NCBI GenBank assembly: GCA_030340625.1
Contig: JAOPHQ010003137.1
Coordinates: 243,501 to 307,500 of the forward strand
Reading direction: 5' to 3'
Length of the DNA stretch: 64,000 bases
Source of the DNA: Merluccius polli
Taxonomy: Eukaryota; Chordata; Actinopteri; Gadiformes; Merlucciidae
The notes under the pieces were generated by a model, which saw only the letters and a program-made list of their open reading frames with translations, ran no database searches and was not told where the DNA came from. The position numbers and the translations under genes were made by a program. Below, piece by piece: positions 43,548-53,775 of the stretch (position 1 is the first letter of the stretch; each line of letters opens with the position of its first letter).

Positions 43548-43957
43548 CAACTTTATTATAAGGGTCCCCCCATACTGATAGTTATAAATTACTAATGCAT
43601 TAATAATGGTTAACCAACTTTATTATAAGGGTCCCAATACTGATAGTTATATATTACTAATATATTAATTATGGTTAACCAACTTTATTATAAGGGTCCC
43701 CAATACTGATGGTTATATATTACTAATGTATTAATTATGGTTAACCAACTTTATTATAAGGGTCCCCATACTGATAGTTATATATTACTAATATATTAAT
43801 TATGGTTAACCAACTTTATTATAAGGGTCCCCAATACTGATAGTTATATATTACTAATATATGAATAACTCTTAACCAACTTTATTATAAGGGGCCCCAC
43901 ACTGATAGTTATATATTACTAATATATTAATTAAGCGTAACCAACTTTATTATAAGG
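43548..43957. repeat. 65-66-bp tandem repeat, six copies
   Basis: The unit begins aactttattataagggtccc and continues through tactgatagttatatattac. The last copies merge into the right arm. The unit is the inner edge of the terminal repeat, amplified. Confidence 0.92.
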
Positions 43958-44455
43958 GTCCTATGAGAAGTGGTTCATATTGGGATGGGCAGAAACACAG
44001 TTTAATTACAATTGGGATAGGCAGAAACAGTTTTGTAACAATTAGTTAAATACTAATATGTCATTAACTTCTATATTAACATATAGTTTGTAAATAAGCA
44101 TTTAACATTCTAATTATGTAATAAATAACTGTTAATTAGTGCCAAGAATACATTTAGTTAACTATTAAAACACTATTAATACAGTATTTGTTAATAGATT
44201 GTTTTTTGTTTGTTAAAACATTAACAAACAGATTATACACAAATAACTAATATTTAATTAATGATTAAAAAACCATTAACTTGTGGCAAATAGATATTTT
44301 AGTAACAATTAACAAAGGGTTAGTTAATGACTAGTTTGCTATTTATTAAGGACCCTTATTATGGAGTGTTACCTGTTTGTTTTATGTAAAGCGCATTGAG
44401 TTGCCTTGTGTATGAAATGCGCTATATAAATAAAGCTGCCTTGCCTTGCCTTAGT

Positions 44456-44880
44456 ATAAGTATTACACAGCACAAGCTGACGAGAATGACTGGCTGCGTT
44501 CTCAAATAGACAATGACGTTTTGCCATTTAGAAAACTTTTTATTTTTAATCCCTTTTCATGTAAGGATATAACAAGAAATAGAAAACAAAATCTTTTTTG
44601 GCTGATATTGTGCAATTAATGAAGAGCGCGTTAAAGCTTTCGTATTGTTGAAGTTGACTGAAAACAGCTCCATTATTCCTACTGTCATTCATGAGAAATA
44701 ATTAATGGCTTTTGATTTTGATGTATTTGAAATAAAGTAGGCTATACATGGTGTTATTATTAATCCTTTATTCAATGATTTCCCTCCAGCCTAAATTCCA
44801 AGCCACGCGGCGATCCAAGCCAATTCAGTAATATAAAAAAATCGATAATTATTTTTCATTGCTTATGGTTTGTTTGGCAG
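44456..44880. other. AT-rich non-coding DNA
   Basis: No feature recognised after the 3' tail of LINE 2. Confidence 0.5.
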
Positions 44881-44885
44881 ATATA

Positions 44886-46115
44886 TGGTGTGAAAATTAT
44901 CTTGATTAAAAAAAAAGTGAGAGCACCTTAAACCCAACAAGAGTCCAACAAGCGGTCGAGGCTGGTAGGGCCGGAGGTGGTCTGGTGGCTGTGGCGAGGG
45001 GAATGAAGAGCAGGGGTTTGAGGCGGGAGATGTGGAAGGTGGGCTGGACCCACATGGTCTGGGGTAGCTGGAGTTGGAAGGAGACTGGGTTGAACCTTTT
45101 GAGCACCTTGACATCACAGTGGAAGAACAGATGAGAGACTTTAAGCCCCTATGATCCCCAAAATGCTTTCCAGATATGGGAGGTGAACTGTGGGCCTCAG
45201 TCTGGAACAATGTCCATGCAACTGGAAAACATGTGGCCTTGTGGTTGAGATTTAGGGACTTTGTTCTGCTTGCATATGTAATATGCTGCCACAATATACT
45301 GAATGTCTTTGTCCATACTTAGCTCCCCATAAGTCCTGGCCACCCTGTAGGCCATGATGAGGGACCCCACAGCAAAACGACATCAGAACGAACAGCGTTA
45401 GGAACAAAGAGATGGCCCAGGGGGGCATTATCTGGGTCTGGCTATCTGCTGTTGTGCTCTGCTGACAGTGGTACTAATACCCCAATGGATTGGTGCCACA
45501 GTTCTTCTATGGTGTCTAGGGTCTCATCCAAATCAGGTGGATCCAATTCATAACATGTATTGAATTGAAGCAGTTGCTTGCCAAGAGTGCACCAGGCCTG
45601 GCAGGAATTGAGCCTCTTGGTGTCCTGAATACAGGCCAGGGTCTTATGATTTGTCCATATGATGAAGGGGTATTTGGCTCCTTCTAGCCAATGCCTCCAC
45701 TCCTCCAGTGCCAACTTGACCACTAACAGCTCTCTGTTGGCTATGTCATATTTTCTCTCAGCTGCAGCTTATTATTCTCACTGGACCAGTGGGATAAGAC
45801 AGCTCCAATACCCACAAACAAGGCATCGACTTCCAATGTAAATGGCAACTCGGGATCCGGTACCACCAGGATGGGTGCTGAAGTGATGTGTTGCTTGAGC
45901 CTCTTAAATGCCTTATCAGCCCCTGGGGTCCAGACGAACAGTTAGCTGTGCCCTCGATTAGTGCTGAGATGGGAGAGGCAGTGGTGCTGAAGTTGCATAT
46001 AAACCTCTTATACAAGTTGGAAATTCTTAAAAGAGTTGGGTTCTGGCCAATCAGTCACATCTTGGGTCTTGCTGATCCACCTCAAAACCTCCTATAGAAT
46101 ATGTAACCTCGGAAA
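44886..46115 (-). pseudogene. Collapsed Ty3/gypsy pol (RNase H, integrase pieces)
   Basis: On the minus strand from 46115: YKRFICNFSTTASPISALIE, then DKAFKRLKQHITSAPILVVPDPELPFTLEVDA (RNase H start), KLALEEWRHWLEGAKYPFIIWTNHKTL, a degenerate zinc-binding stretch, a short core remnant DIVPD.GPQFTSHIWKAFW, then a jump to PVSFQLQLPQTMWVQPTFHISRLKPL (integrase C-terminal end). Most of the integrase core is deleted and many stops and frame changes occur. The VxPTFHxSRLKP end suggests a chromovirus-type (Sushi-like) lineage, distinct from the gypsy at 8-14 kb. Confidence 0.8.
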
Positions 46116-46879
46116 GGTTATCTTGTAGGCATGTAAAACTCTGGAGTAGCAGTTGGCAGACATGTCAGACATGCTCTTGGAGAATCTTCGAGAAAATATA
46201 ATGGAAAACAACCTGAACCAATTTAACATGTCTCTAAGAACATAATTTCTTCCACTCTTCCCCCTCCCTGATATGGACACGCCTGGTTTTCTGTAGACGC
46301 CAGTACGTCACACAGACACGAGACAATACTGCGGTAATTACAATGGGGTTTAATAGAAGAGTATGTCTTCACATCACTATAGCATCAACCATAAGTATCA
46401 GATATTAGTTTCATTTCGATATGACAACAACTCTTCTGGCTCAGAATCACTGCATATTACATTTTTACAATGTTCCTGTGGCGAGAAATCAGTCATTTAG
46501 CCTTGTGCAGGCTTGGGGTGTGGCCATGATCTTTGTACAGCTGCTGAATTAGGGCCTTGTTCGAAGAGGAAACGGCCTCGTAGTCACTGTTACCAGTCGA
46601 TTTGGTCTGTTCTGGCAGCGGGGAGCCCAGATAACGTCAATGCATCTAGTTTTTGACATACTGTTCCGGATCAGGCAGCGTTTCATTGGATATCCCTTTT
46701 TTTCTTTGAGCATTAACTTGCAAGCCTCAGCGACAGCTACATACCGAAATGTTCTTCAAAGTATTGGATAACTCTGTGAGAGGTTTTCTTTTTTGGTTTG
46801 TTTTTTCCCCCGAAAATGAGGGGCACAGGATCGACATTTGCCAGTATGCTATTATAATGGCATAACTGTGTCTTGATTT
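46116..46879. other. Non-coding DNA, no element identified
   Basis: An 80-codon minus-strand frame (46737-46979) is Lys-rich (GGKNKPKKKTSHRVIQYFEEHF), which might be an old exon. There is no domain evidence. Confidence 0.35.
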
Positions 46880-47040
46880 TTCTCTGAGCTTGTCTCAGTG
46901 TCAGAGCAATTGGCAATGCCTTAGTTTTTAATCCTTCCATTTGCTTGTGGTGACAGCTTCCTTTTCTCTTCAGAGACAATATAGGTGGTTTTATAGATCA
47001 GTCCAACTAGCCTTGCCCCTCTTCCCTGCCACCTTCTCAC
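46880..47040 (+). repeat. Dispersed repeat shared with 28885-29035
   Basis: Both copies contain tttgcttgtggtgacag and ccttttctcttcagagaca, followed by related tggttttat and cttccctgccacctt segments. Family unknown. Confidence 0.7.
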
Positions 47041-47983
47041 CTTGTAGTTTTTAGTGAACCGTCATTGTTCATGTTACTTTGCCGTTAAGATTGCCGTTAC
47101 CTTTAATCAGAGAGGTTGTCAGTGATGACTCACCCTCTGTTGTTATTGTCTTTTAGCCTTATCCATGCTTTTAGCTACTTAGCAGCTTCAGGTTTTTTTA
47201 CTCTCAACTGAGATTCTGTTTTTCCTGCGGTAATTTGCTCACTACAAGGTCACACTTTGCGAATGGCTGTCAAGATGTTGCCAAGTATTGTCACTGGGAG
47301 CACTTTAAACTAACTGATAGCTTGTTAACCTGCTTATTGTAACCAAGTGCTTTCATAGCTGATATCATTAGTTGGGTGTAATAAAAGCCTTAGTAATAAT
47401 CATTGTTTTATTTTATAATGCTGGGTGTACAGGCTCACACATAGCCAGTCAACACATGCCAAAACTCAGATAACGCTAGAGTTTAACAGATTCAGGTGTC
47501 GTTCATAAAATAAATTGTCTTTGTTCTCAATTCAGTTTTAAAGGTAAAAATGAACTGACTATATCCATTAAGGTCCAAAACGCCCTAGATTCTGTCTTAT
47601 TGTTTTCCTTCAAGGAGCACTGTAATATTTCATTGGTTTTTGTAGATTTTTAATTTCTTTTTTAATTAACTGTTCGAATATACCTTCAGAAACCCGAAGG
47701 TTGAAATTATGTATTCAGGCCAGCCCTACTTTCCAATGAAAAAAAAAGTGTTTTACTGGTCACAGACTTTCCATTTTATACTTGCATCTACATTTATAAT
47801 TATCGGTTAACAGTTAATGACCAGTGTCAATGTCAGAAAAAAAAGGCAAAATTAGCATCGCTACTAGGTATCATATACTACTACAATAGTGATCATCGAA
47901 CTGCCAGATTGCAGAACCAACCATGTGCAAGCTCTTAAGTTAGCGACTTCTGAAATGCTTATAAAGCAAAACAATTTAAGTAA
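47041..47983. other. AT-rich non-coding DNA
   Basis: Nothing supportable. Confidence 0.5.
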
Positions 47984-48455
47984 GGGATAATCCACGACGA
48001 GGTGTGCATGTATTGAAAAATAATGCACGGGTTTGCCTCTGCAAAGGTTTGCCCCACTTACCATGGCCACTTATGAATCAATAAAAATATAAGGATGTTG
48101 ATTCATATTTTGCGGTAAGTCTCAAAATTACAACTTTTAGCTTGCACTACTTTGTGTGTGCCTGTAAACAAACGGCAAATGACCGGAGAAACATATGCGT
48201 CTGGAATGCGGACATTACCTTATTACTCCAGTAAATAGAGATGACCTTAGTAACAACATGGCAACGTGGAAGCTTTCTAAACGTAGTCCCCCCCGAGTCC
48301 AGTCCAAGTTGACAGTTACTAACGTTTCGTTTAGCACATTCATTTTTAGACCGGTGATGAGGCTGCTTGCGTCATGGCCGTGCATGTTATCGAAAAATAA
48401 TGCACACCTCCCCAGCCAATCAGAATCGAGTATTCACCCGAGCCATGGTATAATT
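47984..48455 (-). mobile_element. Non-autonomous DNA element (about 470 bp), same family as ends near 56.1 and 59.25 kb
   Basis: Read on the minus strand it starts attataccatggctcgggtg, continues gaatactcgattctgattgg, and ends gcacacctcg..gtggattatccc. Its first 140 bp match 56118-56253 (just upstream of the Crypton-like gene) and its other end matches 59253-59283. TSD not resolved. Confidence 0.6.
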
Positions 48456-49253
48456 AGATATATATACTGGCATTCTAACTTTTGGTGATGGTGCGGGATG
48501 GGGTTGGGGATGTGAATGAGACCTTTTTACAATTACAGTGCACAGAAAAAAAGTAAATGATGATGCGTGCGAGTGCATGAAAGAGATGTGGTTCTATGTT
48601 CTGTTGAAGATTACCCCTCAATATCAGCCGACAGATAAAGTAAAGGAGGCCTGCACAAATAGTCTCAATTGTGGCTGTCTACTCTGCACTGGAAAATATA
48701 TGCTCATTACTTCTGGAGTCAAAGGAGTGCAGAGATAAATGTGTGCGTGCACGTGCACCTAAGCGAGCCGTCAGGTATGTGTCAGTCACAAGAACACTTT
48801 GCCCTATATGACACATTGTGCAAGCTTGTGTGTGTCGTTTAAGAAGGCCGTGCAAGAGAAATGGTCCAAAATTGTCCCCTCGGCCATCAGGCCATCATCC
48901 AGGTTATGTCCAGTTATCTCCATGGAGACGCCTTGTTAGTGGAGTTGTTAGGTTCCTGTTAGCCCAGGTTCCCAGCACTGTGGTGATAACGAGATCAGGC
49001 TGAGATGATAGTGTAGGCCGCTAGACATAGTATGAAGGTCTGCAAGTGGTTAAAATAATCATGTATTTAAAGTATTATCATTATTATTTAGAGTTATCCA
49101 TTTGTGATTATTGTAGGGTTTGCTGTTTGAATTCAGGGACACAATCAATGTTGGGGGGCTATTATGCTGAAAACATGATTATGTGACCATTATAACAGCA
49201 CAGTTGTTAGCTGTGTGATGTTGAAAGATGTGTCTTGATTATGTATCTCTGGT
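48456..49253. other. Non-coding DNA
   Basis: Short open frames at 48538-48738 and 48818-49003 show no domain. No repeat recognised. Confidence 0.45.
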
Positions 49254-49261
49254 TCTTAGTA

Positions 49262-49893
49262 GGGGTGACCCCGAATAGTCGACTATTCGACGATTCGATC
49301 GAAGGAGCCTGATTCGACTGCCAATCTCATAGTCAAATCGTCGGCAAAACACAGGATCATTCCAATCGGGCTATAGGCGGTGCTGAATGTCTGATTTTAC
49401 ATATAGTTTCTTTCTCCCAATAAATCATGATATATAGCCTATTTTTGTATAAATATCAAGTGCAAAACACTGCCGCCGCGGCGCGTCTATGACACAAGTG
49501 CCGCCCCTAGCACTCATAGGAAGCGGCGCGCTGCGGCGCGTCAACAGGAATATAGTCGTCTCCGGAGCAGAAGAAAAACAAAAGAAAAGAAAAAAGCGCC
49601 TTTTCGGCGGCACTTGACACACGGCGACGCTGTGAAATAGGACAGTGGCGTGAAGTGTAGCGGGGCGGCGCGTCGCTGCCGGCGCCGGTGTGGGGGTGTA
49701 CATAGAAAATAATAGGGGCGACTGTTTTGACACGCGCCGTTCAGCGGCGGTGTGCACCGCCAATGTCGCAAATGAGAATATGGATCAATGAGCAAAAAAA
49801 AAGAAAAAAACATGATTCGACGATCAGTCGACTATAGGCAAGACTTGACGAATCAGATTCGACTATGTAAATTCTTAGTCGGGGACACCCCTA
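49262..49893. mobile_element. hAT-type MITE (632 bp)
   Basis: Ends taggggtgacccc and ggggacacccc(ta), with an exact 8-bp duplication gttcttag (49254-49261, 49894-49901). Subterminal CGACTA motifs at both sides. The GC-rich core (49470-49760) has many CpGs and no valid ORF. Confidence 0.88.
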
Positions 49894-49901
49894 GTTCTTA
49901 G

Positions 49902-50865
49902 ACACAGGTGTCTTGGCAAGTCCAACATCTGAAACCAGCAGACAACAAAGTGTGCTCTATTTACAAATATTATTATGGATAGATGCAGACCTGTAGAAAT
50001 ACTACCTCCTACCCTCACCTATATTATACAGATATATAATTGAGATGGACATCATCACTTCCATCATTTTCATCACTTCTTCATGTGGTTAATTCATACC
50101 CAAGATGCACTCAGATATCAATGATTCAATGAATTGATAGAAACAAAATAAACTGAAGTATGGGTTGGGCTTTAGATGTGGGCCTATGAAGCCCTTTGAG
50201 AGTGAAACATTGATTCCGGGTGGTTAGAAATATTGGAAATAGTGTACCCATTTCCCAATTTAGCTAAACTTTTGATAATGATTTGGTGATATGCATTCTG
50301 TGCTGTAGGTTTGCTTCTGATAAAAAAAATGTACTGTGAAAACCCAATGCATGCATCATTGTCCTTTTTATTTCTGTCATTACTTACAACCAACAGGCAA
50401 TATGAAGAAGCACAGTCTATATAAACGTGCTTTATAATCAGGGTTATCGTACGTGGAGGAGAAGATAAAGAAAGAAAGAGAGGAGACGAAAGAAGTAAAG
50501 AAGAGGTGCATTATCCAGCAGATAGCTACCTCTCTGATGTCTTTACTGTTTTAATAACTCTGGTATTGAGGCACATTTGTCCTGGTCATGTACAATTATA
50601 AATATTGATTTTGTGAGAGAAAGGGAAGGGAGAATTCATGTTAAATAAATGCTGCTCTTCCTAAAGGAGCAGGAAAAAAACATTCCTCAATCCCCATTTG
50701 TTATGGAACTGTAGGGATGATGGAAGTGTAAACAGTCACAGGGAACAACAATTTCCTATTTTATGTTTCTTTTCACTTTATGCTTTTTCATGCTCGTCAT
50801 TAAACATCGCTCTTCATTAAAATACAGACATAAAATATTAACAGAAGTCTTTACATCATGGCTGT

Positions 50866-50899
<34 letters not shown>

Positions 50900-51727
50900 A
50901 TGTGTATGCATGTGTTCAGACATCATTTCTAATACATCCATTGTGTGTGTATGTGCTTTTCAGCACCAATGCTTGAATAAGCCATGGATATCTGTGCTTT
51001 GGCCACATATAATGAAAAAAAAGAAGCTCTTGATCCATTTTATCTCTGACAGTTAGTCCTGTTCTCATGTCCTGGACTCTAGGATGGCTCAGCGACACAT
51101 TCACCACAGGGATATATGTAAAAGTCATACCCCAGTGTGTGCTTGACCCTGCTGTACACTTCCCAGTCCAAGCCTTTCACAGGGGATTGGCTTTCCAGTG
51201 GCCTGTTCCGCCCTCTGTTGCCGGGATATTTGTTCTACTTAACCCGGGGTGTCTGGAAGCCCTGGCCGGCCCGTAGCGGTGAACACAGCCCAAATATTGA
51301 AACAGCAGGATGTAATCTCAGATCTGGAACTGGCTATAATTCAGTTAAATGTTTGCCAAGCCTCAAACACTGTGTGTGTGTGTGTGTGTGTGTGTGGGGC
51401 GGGGCTTTGCCAAGTAACTCTGAGGCAGATCACATCGTTAACCTGGAGTGAAGAGAGGCAGAGCCGAAAAGAGGGAGGCAGGGACATAGTAATAGATAAA
51501 AGAATGGGAGAGGCCCAGAGTGAAAGAGCAACCAAACACTATACTACACGTATTGTTGCTAATTGTGTTTGGTGCTTTTTTCCCCCTGTTTGTTAGATTT
51601 TTGTGTGAACATGCTCTTTTAAATCTAGAAAGGAAAAGAGAAACAACAAGCAATGCGCTGTATGAAAATGTGAGAACGTGGGACCCGGTGAATAAACAAA
51701 CATCTAAGTAGTGAAGAATAAAGGAAA
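49902..51727. other. Mostly unique DNA with GT microsatellites
   Basis: (GT)n at 50867-50896 and 51371-51397. Open frames across them are low-complexity. No gene seen. Confidence 0.55.
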
Positions 51728-52202
51728 TTATGTAATTTCAATCATTAGTATTTGTGAAAATGTGATGGAGCAAGGCATAGGTCCAAATATTCCAAGCAGT
51801 CTTGTCAAGAAAAAAAAGAGATAGCTTTTCAACACGGCCAGACGTTTTCCGACTGGGCCCCATATGTGAGACTGGAGTCCTCCAAAAGAGTTCAGGCCCA
51901 CTCCCAAGAAGCTCTCAACATCCCCCAGCTTCTCCCACTGTGACAAGTACAGTGGTCCAACCACCTGACATGCAAAACTGAAAATCCCTGCAAAAGTCCC
52001 CCACTTCCAAACCATGCTGATGACACCGCCTGGCACTGTTATGGCTCTGAAAATGACACATCCTAACTGTTGTATGTTTTTACCGGCACTGGACTGCTTG
52101 ATCACATACAGGTTGGTATATATATATATATATGTAGCGCCCCTTTGCTGTTCTTGGCAAATAATAGGGGTGGCTAACCTGAATTCTTTAAATAAAATGT
52201 TC
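51728..52202 (-). other. Open frame of uncertain status
   Basis: A 192-codon minus-strand frame (51728-52306) is open. Residues from about 60 on (VIKQSSAGKNIQQLGCVIF, PGGVISMVWKWGTFAGIF) look mildly protein-like with two hydrophobic stretches. There is no domain, no neighbour support, and its start overlaps the MITE at 52203. It may be chance or an old exon. Confidence 0.2.
52117..52132. repeat. (TA)n tract
   Basis: Short TA dinucleotide run. Confidence 0.8.
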
Positions 52203-53103
52203 TGTGCGTTCACACCAGAAGCGTCTCGCGCTGCAAAGACGCTTTGGACGCTCAAAAAGATTCGCTGCGAATATTTTTGTTCGCTTTTGACGCTCAAGAC
52301 GCTCAATGACGTACAATGAAATTATGCAGACGCATTTAAAGGAGCCGTATGCTTTTAGACAGCCATATCAAAGAGTGAACTCCATACACTTTGGCCATAT
52401 ATTGCAGAGACGGTTTTGCTTGTTTGATAAACGATAGTCACACATCCCTCGTAACTACGCCGTGAAGGTGAACCCTCCCGGACTCCGCTATTAACATGAA
52501 CCGCTCCGCCGGAGGAGCCGCACATCCACACGCACCGGACACCACAATACAAACACACATGTTTTACATTTGATTGCTTTTAAATAAAGTTGTGTGCAGT
52601 TATACGGTAAATACGATTAAGTGTTCAATGTCTCCTACCTGGTCCAGAACCGCTTGGTCCATGCCGTTAATAGGCGGCCCGCTTCGTGCGTGTGCTTGTA
52701 AACATGATATTTAAGCTGATTATTACGGTATTGTCTCTGAAATAAAAAAGGCTTGGATCGTACAACACCGAGTGCCCCGCCACAGCCGCGATTATCTTTT
52801 CCATCGACATTTTACAGTAGGAACCAACAAAGTACAGTAGGAACCAAAGTGCCGGTGTTCCCCGGGACCCACGCAAACGGAGAGCGTCTACATTCAGATT
52901 GGCTGTCAGTTTTTGCCGCTGAAACGCGTCATAGTCATTTGCATAAAGTTAAACTGTCTTCAACTTTTTTTTGACACTCTGGATGCTCAACTTTTGACGC
53001 TGGAAGCGTTTGACGCTTGTGACGCTTTGGACGCTCTTGCCCATAGAAAGTGAATGACTTCCGGCGATTTGGACGCTCAAGACGCTTCTGGTGTGAACGC
53101 ACA
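52203..53103. mobile_element. Non-autonomous DNA transposon (901 bp) with GACGCT subterminal repeats
   Basis: Inverted ends TGTGCGTTCACACCAGAAGC and its complement are near-perfect for about 25 bp. GACGCT (or its complement) recurs more than ten times in the outer 130 bp on each side. No clear TSD. The interior 52441-52740 is the reverse complement of a module in the hAT at 12927-13808 (13109-13428) and contains ATGGACCAAGCGGTTCTG followed by a splice-donor-like GTAGGA. Confidence 0.8.
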
Positions 53104-53520
53104 AGTGTTTGTGTTTACTTTGTCTTTCTCTGGATGGAGTATCAATATTATGATGACTCAATGACAATTACTCACCTTCCAAATAATTTGCTTTAAACTT
53201 AAATTACTATATTTCACACAATGTACTAAATAACTGTTATCTTTTACCTATTAGCTATGGCTATGCATTAAGCCTAATAAACCATGCCAATGCAATGCAG
53301 ATCCATTTAACTATTTACTTAGAAAAATATATTTACATCGGTACAAAAATATCATTTAACAAAAAAATAGTTACAGTTCAAATACTTCTTATCGTCAAAG
53401 TAGAAATACTCCAAGAGTATTGGTCATTGACCACCAAACCAAATAGTACACAGTTTAAATGAAACAGTATTCCAAAAACCTTTACATCTAAATCCTATAG
53501 CCGGCAAATATAACTAAATA
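53104..53520. other. AT-rich non-coding DNA
   Basis: No feature recognised. Confidence 0.5.
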
Positions 53521-53536
53521 ATACCTTGGGTACCCA

Positions 53537-53775
53537 ATGAGTTACCGAGTCATATGGTGCAGGCCTGATATTAAGCTCGGGATCGTAGAAGCCACAAACA
53601 CAAAGGCTACTTCGCGCCAATGTGCCGAAAACAAAGGAAAATGCTTGCTAGCAACAATGGCCGCCGCCCTTGCTGCGAGCGCGCCGAGTTGGTGGAAAGG
53701 AGAGATGTCTTCTAAACAGCTCACCGAGATGTATGGCGATCAGAGTAATCCGCTGTCCGTTGGATTCCTCTGTCC
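53537..53775 (+). pseudogene. Possible 5' exon, cut by a DNA element
   Basis: An open frame contains, after a good-context ATG (aacaatggcc, 53658), MAAALAASAPSWWKGEMSSKQLTEMYGDQ before the insertion at 53776. After the insertion (55203 on) the frame does not continue convincingly. Ala-rich start and CpG content suggest a first exon. Unproven. Confidence 0.25.

Larger units (their letters stand above)
42461..44375. mobile_element. Palindromic DNA element (1,915 bp) with about 484-bp inverted arms
   Basis: Arms 42461-42944 and 43891-44375 are essentially exact reverse complements, beginning C(A)GGTAACACTCCATAATAAGG. Flanks show tttg at 42457-42460 and 44376-44379 (possible TSD). The roughly 950-bp core has a coding-like piece (42941-43098), a duplicated segment with AATAAA signals (43290-43442) and six 65-66-bp tandem repeats (43548-43957). 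Inserted in the 3' UTR of LINE 2. Superfamily unassigned. Confidence 0.85.
30099..44452 (+). mobile_element. L2-clade LINE 2 (plus strand), expanded by five nested insertions
   Basis: Order: 5' UTR, ORF1 from 30286, ORF2 endonuclease (34980-35570), reverse transcriptase (36110-37084), C-terminal domain (41335-41590 and 42188-42422) and a 3' end (44376-44452) with gcgctatataaat and a short TTGCC tail. Insertions: a MITE at 31199-31444, an LTR element at about 31824-34968, a minus-strand L2 at about 37085-41330, a SINE at 41591-42187 and a palindromic element at 42461-44375. Coding text resumes across each, which proves one original element. Confidence 0.88.

Noticed and set aside
42461..44375. 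Helitron or simple satellite explanation for the palindrome
   Set aside because: Helitrons lack long TIRs; satellites lack the single insertion site in the LINE 3' UTR. A foldback-type DNA element fits better.
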